DNA of 64,000 nt from Thiospirochaeta perfilievii. Its GTDB lineage: Bacteria > Spirochaetota > Spirochaetia > DSM-2461. The notes beneath the pieces were generated by a model. The model was not told where the DNA came from. It saw only the letters and a program-made list of their open reading frames with translations, and searched no databases. Position 1 is the stretch's first letter. Every line of letters begins with the position of its first letter. This document shows positions 9,950 through 18,339 of this stretch, piece after piece. Position numbers and translations under genes: made by a program. The stretch spans positions 1,426,001-1,490,000 of the forward strand of contig NZ_CP035807.1 of the NCBI RefSeq assembly GCF_008329945.1, read 5' to 3'.

Positions 9950-10808
9950 CTTTAGGTGTTACTCCTGTCATTTTCTTAAAAATCTTAATAAAATAACTAA
10001 TATTCTCAAATCCTACCTCCTCGCTTACAATTGAGATAGGTTTATCACTATCTTTTAGTAAGGATAGAGATGTATTTATCCTATAGAAGTTAAGATACTC
10101 AAAAACTGTTTTCCCTACAAGGGCTTTAAAAGTTCTACAGAAGTAGGCTTCACTCATCCCAGCAGCAGAGGAGATATCTCTTAAACTTAGACTCTTTTCA
10201 TAGTTTTTATGCATAAATAGAAGAGCATCCTTAATATTCTGTTTTTTATTACTCTTTTTTTCTATAGGAATATTGGAAATGATCTCTTTACCTAAACTCT
10301 TAAATAATATTGAAAAAATCTTTAGTAGCTCAATTTTGATCTCTAACTCATACAAGGAACTCTTTTTTTTAGCTATTAAGTCAATTTCTTTAAGAATATT
10401 GATAATATATAGGTCATCCTCATTACTGCTTTTTAATATTTTTCCTTGCTGAGCTAGATAGTTCAAGACAGGGTCTATATATAATATATTAATTCTATCA
10501 TTATTTGCGCCAGAGATAAGATTAGGGTTAACTACAACTGCTATAAAACTGCAACTTCGACCACTCTTTGTTTTAGCTCTATGTAGTGTTCCCCCATTTA
10601 TTATCACTCCATCTCCCTCTTCTAGCTCTATTTCATTCTCATCTAAATAGAAGATTCCACACCCCTTAGTTACAATTAGAAACTCTAGTTCGGAGTGCCA
10701 ATGTAGGTCTAAAACTATTGAGTCTTTAGGGTAGTTTAGGCTGTAGGTTGCAAGGGGGAAAAGAGTATCTCCGTGTCTTCTTTCCTCTAGGGTTGTTAAT
10801 GATCTCAT
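9927..10808 (-). CDS. AraC family regulator with cupin sensor domain
   Basis: A 293-residue transcription regulator. The N-terminal cupin barrel (LDLHWHSELEFLIVTKGCGIFYLDENEIELEEGD) probably binds a sugar. The C-terminal domain has two helix-turn-helix motifs (SLRDISSAAGMSEAYFCRTFKALVGKT and PISIVSEEVGFENISYFIKIFKKMTGVTPKVYR). It faces GH3 tail-to-tail and diverges from the GH74 gene, so it is a likely activator of the xyloglucan genes. A perfect 12-bp palindrome (AATGTTAACATT at 10815-10826) sits just before its start and could be an autoregulatory site. The sugar is unknown. Confidence 0.9.
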   Translation of the reverse strand: MRSLTTLEERRHGDTLFPLATYSLNYPKDSIVLDLHWHSELEFLIVTKGCGIFYLDENEIELEEGDGVIINGGTLHRAKTKSGRSCSFIAVVVNPNLISGANNDRINILYIDPVLNYLAQQGKILKSSNEDDLYIINILKEIDLIAKKKSSLYELEIKIELLKIFSILFKSLGKEIISNIPIEKKSNKKQNIKDALLFMHKNYEKSLSLRDISSAAGMSEAYFCRTFKALVGKTVFEYLNFYRINTSLSLLKDSDKPISIVSEEVGFENISYFIKIFKKMTGVTPKVYRTKNN

Positions 10809-10980
10809 GGTTTTAATGTTAACATTTTATATAAAGAAATAACATATAATTTTTAGTTTATAGATATCACTAATTATTCTTGTACTTTTGATAAGTTTTA
10901 TATGAAAAGATATCTATTTCTCACTGTATTCGATTCCTAAATTCACCATTTATCCTTAATTAATAACAAGGAGAATTATC

Positions 10981-13383
10981 ATGAAGAACAGGATGAGGAA
11001 CATATTTTTATTAATTGTTTCACTCACAATTATCACCGGTTGTACAACAACAACAAGAAGCTCATCAGAGAAAAAATTAAACAGCAATAAACTACCTCAA
11101 TACACCCAAGAAGGGTGGAAAAATGTCCGAATAGTAGGCGGAGGTTACATTCCTGGCTTTGTTTTTAGTACAAAACAAAAAGATTTGATTTATGCAAGAA
11201 CAGATATGGGAGGAGCCTATAGATGGAACCCTGAAAATAATTCATGGTTACCTCTTACTGATTTTGTAGGGGTTGAGGATTATGGGAGACTAGGAATAGC
11301 AAGCATCGCTACTGACCCAGTAGAACCTAATAGGCTAGTTATTGCCGCTGGAACCTATACAAATGATTGGGATCCAACAAATTCACAAATGCTTGTTTCG
11401 GAAGACTATGGAGATACATTTTTAAGGGTTGATATGCCATTTAAAATGGGAGGAAATATGCCAGGGCGTGGTGCTGGTGAAAGGTTAGCCATTGATCCGA
11501 ACAGTAATAATATAATTTATTTTGGCTCTAATGATGCAGGTTTATGGAGAAGTGAAGATTATGGGCATACCTGGGCTGAAGTTACATCTTTCCCTACTCC
11601 TGGAAATATTTATGATGGAAACTTTGAAAAATTTGCAGGAGGATTTAGACACTTTTTTGGTATAGTTTGGGTTATGTTTGATCCAGCATCAAATAGTGAA
11701 GCCAATGGCTCTCAAAACATATACGCTGGAGTTATAGACACAGAATATACCATTCTTGAATCTAATGATGCAGGTAAAACCTGGCACCCACTAGAAGGGC
11801 AATTAGATAATATAAACCCCAATTTTAAACTTAATGAGGAAGGTGTTTATGCTCAATGGGATGAAAACCCTGATACAGGGAAGTACTACCCAATAAAGTC
11901 TACATACTCATCTGATGGGGCTATGATAATTTCATATAATGCTGGAATAGGACCATACAGTTCAAGTTTTCAGGGTGGAGCAATATGGAAATACACCTTT
12001 GCAACAAAAGAGTGGAAGGATATATCTCTACCTAAACATGACTTCGATCCAAGCTATGTAACAACTGACAGAGGGGTTGGTAGTGTATCGGTTCAATGGG
12101 ATAACCCTAAAGTATTGGTTGCAACTACTTTAAATGAGTGGTGGCCGGATGAAATTATATATAGATCCACAGATGGAGGAGAGAACTGGGATCCTATTTG
12201 GTATATAGATAGTTATCCTGAGAGAATAAATAAATACTCTATGGATATTACAGAAGCACCATGGCTAGATTGGGGTGGAGAAAAGACGCTGCCAGAACAA
12301 TCCCCTAAGCTTGGCTGGATGTTAACAGATATTGAGATTGATCCCTTTAATCCAAACAGAATGATGTATGGAACAGGGGCAAATGTTCATGGAACTAATA
12401 ATTTAACAAATTGGGATAAAAATAAAAAGATAAAAATAGAAGTTATGGGACTAGGGATTGAAGAGACTGCAATATTAGATCTTGTAGCTTCTCCTTTAGA
12501 AGATGGACCTATTCTCTACAGTGGGATGGGGGACATAGGTGGATTTGTTCATTGGGATTTAAATAAGTCTCCCAATATGATAGTAAATCCACAAGTTAGT
12601 GCTATTAACAGTATTGATTATGCCGAACAAAAACCAACCTTTGTTGTAAGAATGGGTGATGGGAAACTTGGAATATCTGAAGATGCAGGTAGAACATGGA
12701 GAAACTCCGAGTCCATTATACCAGGGATAGAAAGTGGATGGAGTGGACAGATAGCAGTATCTTCAGATGCATCGACAATTTTATGGGCTCCCTCACAGGG
12801 AAAGGATGTCCACTACTCTCCAGATACTGGAAAAACATGGATTAAAAGCCAAGGAATACCAAGCAATGTGAAAATTGTTTCAGATCGGGTTAATCCTAAT
12901 AAGTTTTACGCTATTTCAGACAGTATTTTTTATTCTAGTAATGATGGGGCAAGAACATTTGAAATAATAAATGACACTACTTTTGTAACAGAAAACAGTG
13001 ACTTAAAAACAGCTTCTGACCTAACTTCAGTTGTAAACCACGAGGGCGATTTATGGTATGCAGGAGGGAAACAAGGACTCTTTCACTCTACAGATGGAGG
13101 TGTTACCTGGGATGCAATTCAATACATTGATGAGTGTCCAATAATTGGTTTAGGGAAAGAAGCACCAAATGCAAATTATCAAACTCTTTATACAAACTCA
13201 AAAATAGATGGCCAATGGGGTTTCTATCGATCAGAGGATATGGGATTAAGCTGGACAAGGATTAATGATGATGAACATCAATTTGGAGCAGCAAACTCTA
13301 CAATTACTGGGGACCAAAGAGTTTATGGAAGAGTTTATATTGGAACAAATGGTCGAGGGATTCAATATAGAGATCTTAAATAA
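10981..13383 (+). CDS. GH74 xyloglucanase, lipoprotein
   Basis: An 800-residue glycoside hydrolase family 74 enzyme, the family of endo-xyloglucanases and xyloglucan-oligosaccharide-specific hydrolases. The lipobox (TIITGC, Cys near residue 21) marks it as a lipoprotein, likely on the cell surface or in the periplasm. Several BNR/Asp-box repeats (SEDYGHTW, SNDAGKTW, STDGGENW, SEDAGRTW, STDGGVTW, SEDMGLSW) build the paired seven-bladed propellers. The catalytic regions are recognisable: ARTDMGGAYRWN near the N terminus and YSGMGDIGGFVHWDL in the second half. The ATG at 10981 has an AAGGAG site. It starts a run of extracellular-type genes (lipoprotein, two barrels, GH5), so it probably makes the first cut in xyloglucan. 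Confidence 0.93.
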   Translation: MKNRMRNIFLLIVSLTIITGCTTTTRSSSEKKLNSNKLPQYTQEGWKNVRIVGGGYIPGFVFSTKQKDLIYARTDMGGAYRWNPENNSWLPLTDFVGVEDYGRLGIASIATDPVEPNRLVIAAGTYTNDWDPTNSQMLVSEDYGDTFLRVDMPFKMGGNMPGRGAGERLAIDPNSNNIIYFGSNDAGLWRSEDYGHTWAEVTSFPTPGNIYDGNFEKFAGGFRHFFGIVWVMFDPASNSEANGSQNIYAGVIDTEYTILESNDAGKTWHPLEGQLDNINPNFKLNEEGVYAQWDENPDTGKYYPIKSTYSSDGAMIISYNAGIGPYSSSFQGGAIWKYTFATKEWKDISLPKHDFDPSYVTTDRGVGSVSVQWDNPKVLVATTLNEWWPDEIIYRSTDGGENWDPIWYIDSYPERINKYSMDITEAPWLDWGGEKTLPEQSPKLGWMLTDIEIDPFNPNRMMYGTGANVHGTNNLTNWDKNKKIKIEVMGLGIEETAILDLVASPLEDGPILYSGMGDIGGFVHWDLNKSPNMIVNPQVSAINSIDYAEQKPTFVVRMGDGKLGISEDAGRTWRNSESIIPGIESGWSGQIAVSSDASTILWAPSQGKDVHYSPDTGKTWIKSQGIPSNVKIVSDRVNPNKFYAISDSIFYSSNDGARTFEIINDTTFVTENSDLKTASDLTSVVNHEGDLWYAGGKQGLFHSTDGGVTWDAIQYIDECPIIGLGKEAPNANYQTLYTNSKIDGQWGFYRSEDMGLSWTRINDDEHQFGAANSTITGDQRVYGRVYIGTNGRGIQYRDLK

Positions 13384-13393
13384 TTTATTAAAA

Positions 13394-13408
13394 CCCCTCA
13401 TAGAGGGG
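13394..13408. other. Intercistronic hairpin after the GH74 gene
   Basis: A tight CCCCTC/GAGGGG stem with a 3-base loop lies 10 bases after the GH74 stop and 22 before the next start. On the plus strand it is followed by A's, not T's, so it is more likely an mRNA-stabilising or processing stem than a terminator. Read from the minus strand it is followed by a T run. Confidence 0.45.
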
Positions 13409-13429
13409 AAAAAATAGAAGGAGTCAAAA

Positions 13430-14047
13430 ATGACAAAAAAATTATTTGTAAAAATTATTGTAGTACTTTTTTCTTTAGTAGCTATAGTTGCATGTGGAAA
13501 TCCCGCGGATACCAGCGTAAAAGATGATCAAAAAACTGATCCAGTATTAGTATCATTAGCTGGGACAGAGATTACGAATGCAACTTTGACAACAGAGATT
13601 ATTAGTGAAAAAAGTAGTGGAGCTGAATTAACAACATTAGATGGTTCAGATGTCATTAAAGTGTCATCAGCTGCTATAGATGATGGATATGAGATTAGAT
13701 GTGAAATTATTTTTGATCCGGCATTAGATCTAAGTACTGCAACAACAATTTCCTTTAAAACGCTAATGTCTTTCGATTACTCTTTTATTAGTATCAACAC
13801 AGAAAATAGTGATACAACATTAGATGATTTAAATACAATGATTACAGACTGGCACGGAGCACAGGCTGAATTATATGAACACTCTTATACTTTAGCAGAT
13901 CAACCGAGTCAAGACTGGGCAGGAACTCCATGGGCAAATACAACAAAAAAAGTTACTAAAATTGAGTTCTACTCAACTGTAACAGCGGAAAATTATTTAT
14001 CACCAGACTTTGATACTGCTAACATAAGTGAAGTAGCATTTAACTAA
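13430..14047 (+). CDS. Unknown lipoprotein, possible carbohydrate-binding protein
   Basis: A 205-residue lipoprotein (signal sequence, lipobox VAIVAC, Cys about residue 22). I do not recognise a family. After the anchor, the sequence looks like a beta-sandwich (EIRCEIIFDPALDLSTATTI, FDYSFISINTENSD, KVTKIEFYSTVTAENY) with several exposed aromatics (DWHGAQ, QDWAGTPWAN), as in carbohydrate-binding modules. It lies between the GH74 lipoprotein and two outer-membrane barrels in one operon and starts with a GAAGGAG site. By position it could be a surface glycan-binding protein analogous to SusD/SGBP, but no similarity to them is visible; that role is inference. Confidence 0.7.
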   Translation: MTKKLFVKIIVVLFSLVAIVACGNPADTSVKDDQKTDPVLVSLAGTEITNATLTTEIISEKSSGAELTTLDGSDVIKVSSAAIDDGYEIRCEIIFDPALDLSTATTISFKTLMSFDYSFISINTENSDTTLDDLNTMITDWHGAQAELYEHSYTLADQPSQDWAGTPWANTTKKVTKIEFYSTVTAENYLSPDFDTANISEVAFN

Positions 14048-14061
14048 TATCATTTCTAAAT

Positions 14062-14096
14062 AAAACCCATTACAAAGACTTTCTTTAATGGGTTTT
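14062..14096 (+). terminator. Hairpin terminator/attenuator before the first barrel gene
   Basis: AAAACCCATTA (14062-14072) pairs perfectly with 14086-14096, ending in TTTTG. It lies after the lipoprotein gene and before the outer-membrane protein genes, so it may reduce, rather than end, transcription into them. It also covers an ATG at 14088 that could be mistaken for the next gene start. Confidence 0.65.
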
Positions 14097-14126
14097 GTCA
14101 TAAAACAGAATTACAAAGGATACAAA

Positions 14127-15533
14127 ATGAAAAAATCAGGAATTATTATCTTGGCTTTAATATCTTCGTCACTACTATTTGGTGAGACATTAAAAACAGG
14201 AGATACAGGAACTTTAGGAATAGAAACTTCAACTACTTTCAGTGCAGACTTAAATGATGGATCAACAGGATTAGAGACGAAGGCTGGTATTGAGGCGATT
14301 TTTAATCTATTCCCCAAAGAGGATCGGGGTCTAGCTCCTGAAGATAGTAGTACACCCGCTGTTAGAATTGAATTAATTGATTCATCATTTAATTGGTGGA
14401 ATAAGTATAAAACTGTGGGGGGAAACCTTGAACAGGATGATTTTAATTCTTGGACATCACAACCCCTTGTACTCACATTTGAAAGTTTAACTACTGATGT
14501 AATTTGGAAAGATTATTACTTTAGAGTAGCAGGTTCTAAACCAGAAATGGTTCTAAACTCATCATCTTTAAAAACAATTTTTGATGATGTTATGGATGCA
14601 TCAAAGAACAGATGGTATATAAGTAGAAAAAAAGCACTATATTATAGTGATAGATACAATAAGTTAAATCTTCCTCTTTTAGGTGATGAACTTAAAAGGG
14701 ATCTTGTAAGTCTCGATTTTTCAGACGAAGTTACAGGACAACTAGGCTTTGGAATTGAGAAAGAGAACTTTAATCTAGATACTCTTATAGGTTCACTAGG
14801 CAATGGAGTTGATAACAATAATAATGCTTGGGTTTTTAGTATAGACACAGAAATAAATCCTACTGATAATTTAGAAATTTCCACAGATATATTACTAGGT
14901 TTAAACCTTGGCTTAGATAAAACAATAACTCCTAAGGCTTACCAAAACCCAATAGCAGTTGGCCTTGGAGCAAAATACTTAGTGAACCCAGAAAGTAATA
15001 TAAAAGCTCTTCCATTTTTAGGTTTTGATGCAGTTTATGAAACAGATTCATCAGAATTTAACTGGGAATTTGGAGGAGGGTTATTTTTATACTTCTCGGA
15101 TATAGAGAAATTCACTTCCCATAGATCAATAGATATGGATGAAGTTATTACCCAAGGTTTATCAATTTCTGTAAATTACGATAACAATAAGAAGTCAAAT
15201 TTAGTATTTTCTTGTTTTGAAGACACTTCTAAAGGTTCACTTTTTGGAAATTTAGGAGGCTTTATCGAGTTTGAAGCTACAAATATACTTGAAGTATCAA
15301 ATTTAATATGGGCAGTTGCGACCCAAGGAGAGTTCCTGATTAAAGATAAATATCTTCCATATTTAAGGGAAACAATAACTCCAAATTCTGGGAATACTCT
15401 TTACAACACTGTAGTGGGATTAAAAGCAACGCCATTAAAAAATCTAACTCTTGATATTAAGTATGAAAGAGAAGATACACACACAACAAATAGTAACGGA
15501 TTAATTAGTTTTGAATTTAATATAAGCCTTTAG
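14127..15533 (+). CDS. Outer-membrane beta-barrel protein, xyloglucan locus (copy 1)
   Basis: A 468-residue exported protein. The chosen start is ATG 14127 (MKKSGIIILALISSSLLFGETLK), because AAAGGA lies 7 bases before it and the upstream ATG at 14088 falls in a hairpin. After the signal peptide the sequence alternates polar and hydrophobic residues and ends with FEFNISL, as in outer-membrane barrels. It is a paralogue of the next gene; shared blocks include ETST-FS-DLNDGSTGLET, NGVDNN-NAWVF and NPIAVGL. I know no named family. Context (GH74 and GH5 lipoproteins on both sides) suggests a porin for xyloglucan oligosaccharides, which is inference. Confidence 0.75.
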   Translation: MKKSGIIILALISSSLLFGETLKTGDTGTLGIETSTTFSADLNDGSTGLETKAGIEAIFNLFPKEDRGLAPEDSSTPAVRIELIDSSFNWWNKYKTVGGNLEQDDFNSWTSQPLVLTFESLTTDVIWKDYYFRVAGSKPEMVLNSSSLKTIFDDVMDASKNRWYISRKKALYYSDRYNKLNLPLLGDELKRDLVSLDFSDEVTGQLGFGIEKENFNLDTLIGSLGNGVDNNNNAWVFSIDTEINPTDNLEISTDILLGLNLGLDKTITPKAYQNPIAVGLGAKYLVNPESNIKALPFLGFDAVYETDSSEFNWEFGGGLFLYFSDIEKFTSHRSIDMDEVITQGLSISVNYDNNKKSNLVFSCFEDTSKGSLFGNLGGFIEFEATNILEVSNLIWAVATQGEFLIKDKYLPYLRETITPNSGNTLYNTVVGLKATPLKNLTLDIKYEREDTHTTNSNGLISFEFNISL

Positions 15534-15542
15534 GAGAAAGAA

Positions 15543-17003
15543 ATGGATAAAAAGATATTTTATATACTACTTATGCTGATTCCTACAATACTAATGGCTC
15601 AGATGACAACTGATTATCTAGGAGGCAACAACTTTAACATAGAAACATCAACTATTTTTTCCGGTGATTTAAATGATGGCTCAACAGGTTTAGAGACAGC
15701 TATGAGTATAGGATTATGGTTTGAGTTTATGGGTTACTCTGATAGAGGGATATTACCATTAAAAGATGAATTAAGTGTGTCTTTAACTTTAACAAACTCT
15801 GCGTTATATGCATGGAGAGGATATACTTTAGAGTCTGGAGAATATGTTTCATTTACCCCGGATGATGTAACTTCTGATCAAGCAGATAGTATTTGGTTCG
15901 ATAACATATCTGCAGAGTTAATGTATGGAGATTTTTGGTTAAAAACAACAGGTTTATCTCCAGAAATATCTGTTTCACAAGCATCAATTTTCTCTGTTTT
16001 TGACTCAATTATGGCAAATACTACAGCCAGTGATAAAAACCCAATGCCTCTCCCATTATTTAGCCAAGGGAATTGGTATGTTGATGGAATTATGTCAGTA
16101 ATTGGCCGGGACTTACTAGGAGCTGTTAATGTACCTAAAAACAGACAGGTTCCAGTTGGAGGTCTTCTAAGTAGTGGTTATGATGGTGAAGATTTTCAAA
16201 TAGATGTTTCAGCAGGATCATGGACAAATGGAGTTGATAATAATGAAAACGCATGGGTTTTTGGATTAAATTTCAACTGGAAGCCTACACTAGACTCAAC
16301 TTTAGAATTTAGCAGTCTAGCTGCATTTAATTATGAGAATATAATTGATGAAGATAATAATTTGACTGTTATAAGTAAAAATCCTATTGCTGTTGGACTA
16401 AATTATGAAAGGAGAGTGAAAATTGGTGAAAAAAGTATATTAAAACCAGTAATTGGAACTGATATATTTTATAACCAAGAGCAGAATAACTTAGAATGGG
16501 AAGTTGGTGGAGGATTAAAAATATATCAACATGGTTCTAACAATTCCTACTACTATGAAGTCTTAGGAGGCTCTGGGGATGTGGGACTTTTTATTGCGGC
16601 CAATATAAATCAAGATAACCAAGTTAATAGTATTATTACATTTAATGAAGACCCCAATTTATCTTTTATTCCTAAAACTGGTGGTTTTTTCCAGATTGAG
16701 TTAATGAATATAACAGAGATAAATAACCAAGACTTTTTGTGGGCAGGAGTAGGTCAAGTTGAGCATCTAATTAATGATAAGGCGACTGTATATATCTTCG
16801 AAAAATATATTCCAGGAGATGTTGAAAATAAAACATATTCTAAAGAGATAAAAACATTTAACTCCAAAATAGGACTAAGACTACTAATTACGGATAATTT
16901 TGACATTGATATATCCTATGAAAGAACAGATATATTAAATAAATTTACAGATGATGTAGTTGATTTAGGACTAATCTCTACAATGTTTAGAATAACTATG
17001 TAA
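15543..17003 (+). CDS. Outer-membrane beta-barrel protein, xyloglucan locus (copy 2)
   Basis: A 486-residue paralogue of the preceding gene. It has a signal peptide (MDKKIFYILLMLIPTILMAQ), beta-rich repeats of short amphipathic strands and a C terminus LISTMFRITM typical of an outer-membrane barrel. It starts 9 bases after its neighbour with an AGGAGAAAG site, so the two are one transcript. The N-terminal block FSGDLNDGSTGLET and the NGVDNNENAWVFGLNF block are shared, while much of the middle is diverged. That suggests an old duplication with separate substrates or a hetero-oligomeric pore. No TonB box or plug domain is visible, so TonB-driven uptake is unlikely. Confidence 0.75.
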   Translation: MDKKIFYILLMLIPTILMAQMTTDYLGGNNFNIETSTIFSGDLNDGSTGLETAMSIGLWFEFMGYSDRGILPLKDELSVSLTLTNSALYAWRGYTLESGEYVSFTPDDVTSDQADSIWFDNISAELMYGDFWLKTTGLSPEISVSQASIFSVFDSIMANTTASDKNPMPLPLFSQGNWYVDGIMSVIGRDLLGAVNVPKNRQVPVGGLLSSGYDGEDFQIDVSAGSWTNGVDNNENAWVFGLNFNWKPTLDSTLEFSSLAAFNYENIIDEDNNLTVISKNPIAVGLNYERRVKIGEKSILKPVIGTDIFYNQEQNNLEWEVGGGLKIYQHGSNNSYYYEVLGGSGDVGLFIAANINQDNQVNSIITFNEDPNLSFIPKTGGFFQIELMNITEINNQDFLWAGVGQVEHLINDKATVYIFEKYIPGDVENKTYSKEIKTFNSKIGLRLLITDNFDIDISYERTDILNKFTDDVVDLGLISTMFRITM

Positions 17004-17018
17004 TGGAATTATATAGAT

Positions 17019-17048
17019 AGGGAATGCCTAATGGTATTTCCCTCTTTT
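17019..17048 (+). terminator. Hairpin between the barrel genes and the GH5 gene
   Basis: AGGGAA-TGCC (17019-17028) pairs with GGTA(T)TTCCCT (17033-17043), with one bulge, then CTTTTTA. It lies 15 bases after the barrel stop. The GH5 start follows 18 bases later with no clear promoter, so read-through or attenuation is likely. Confidence 0.6.
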
Positions 17049-17065
17049 TATGAAAGTTGGAATTA

Positions 17066-18243
17066 ATGAATACAAAGAAAAAACCTATAATAGTCGTCCT
17101 AATTTTAATAATGCTTAGCGGGTGTAACACAGGGAATACGAACTTTGATGAGAAAACACCTAACATTACAGGAATGGAAAGTTCTGCCACACAACTTGGG
17201 TCAAAAATGAGTTTAGGATGGAACGTTGGTAACAGTTTAGAGGCAATCGGGGGGAGACTGCTTGGGGAAACCCTAAAGTGACAAGGGAGTTAATTCAATT
17301 AGCTAAACAAAATGGTTTTAACTCTATTAGACTTCCTTGTGCATGGGATCAATACATTATTAATGAAGAAACTTATGAGATTGATGAAGATTGGCTAGAA
17401 AGGGTAAAAGATGTTGTTAAATACTGTATAGATGAGGATCTATACGTATTATTAAATGTTCACTGGGATGGAGGCTGGTTAGAAAACAACTGTACAATAG
17501 ACAAACAAGAAATAAATAATGAAAAACAACAAGCAATATGGTCTCAGATCGCAACATATCTTAGAGATTTTAATGAAAAGTTATTATTTGCTAGTGCTAA
17601 TGAACCAAATGTAGATAATGAAGAAGAGATGGCTGTTTTGAACTCGTATCACCAGACATTTATTGACACGGTACGTCAAACAGGTGGTAGAAATGCCTAT
17701 AGAGTTTTAATTATCCAAGGACCATCTACAGATATAGAGAAAACTCTGAATCTAATGAATGTAATTCCTACAGATAAAACACCAGATAGGTTAATGGTTG
17801 AAATTCATTATTACACACCATGGAATTTTTGTGGAATGGAAAAGGATGAAGATTGGGGTGATATGTTCTACTATTGGGGTAGTGGTAACCACTCATCAAC
17901 GGATACTATTCATAACCCTACTTGGGGAGAAGAATCAACCATAGACCAACTTTTCAAATCTATGAAGACAAAGTTTGTGGATGAAGGTATACCTGTTATC
18001 ATTGGAGAATTTGGGGCAATACGACGAACAAGATTAAGTGGTGAGAGTTTAGAACTACATCTTAAATCTAGGGATGATTATCATAGAAATATTGTTAATA
18101 AAGCTACAGAATTGGGGCTTATACCATTTTACTGGGATAATGGAGGAACTGGAGATAATAGTACAGGTATATTTTATAGAAATAAAACTCAGATTTCTGA
18201 TCAAAGAACTATAAACGCCCTACTTTCTGGATTAGCACATTAA
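17066..18243 (+). pseudogene. GH5 (subfamily 4-like) endoglucanase/xyloglucanase lipoprotein, frameshifted
   Basis: Start ATG 17066 gives MNTKKKPIIVVLILIMLSGC, a lipobox signal. The frame then reads MSLGWNVGNSLEAIGGRLLGETLK-stop. The catalytic domain continues in another frame from about 17255 (VTRELIQLAKQNGFNSIRLP). Adding one G to the six-G run at 17249-17254 gives IGGETAWGNPKVTREL, the normal GH5_4 sequence. The acid/base Glu (ASANEPN) and nucleophile Glu (IIGEFGA) are present, as are LNVHWDGGW and EIHYYTPWNFCG. GH5_4 enzymes cut xyloglucan, beta-glucan or cellulose internally. It is placed to work with the GH74 lipoprotein outside the cytoplasm. Because catalytic residues are intact, a sequencing error in the G run is quite possible. 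Confidence 0.85.
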
Positions 18244-18339
18244 AGCAATATAGTATTATTTTTTGGCAAGATAAGAGGACATATAAATCATTCTAAGCAT
18301 TATAGTATTATTATATAAAGTTAATAAAGGAGACAACCT

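Noticed and set aside
14088-14126. Upstream ATG as the start of the first barrel gene
   Set aside because: It falls within a terminator-like hairpin, has no ribosome site and would hide the signal peptide; ATG 14127 fits.
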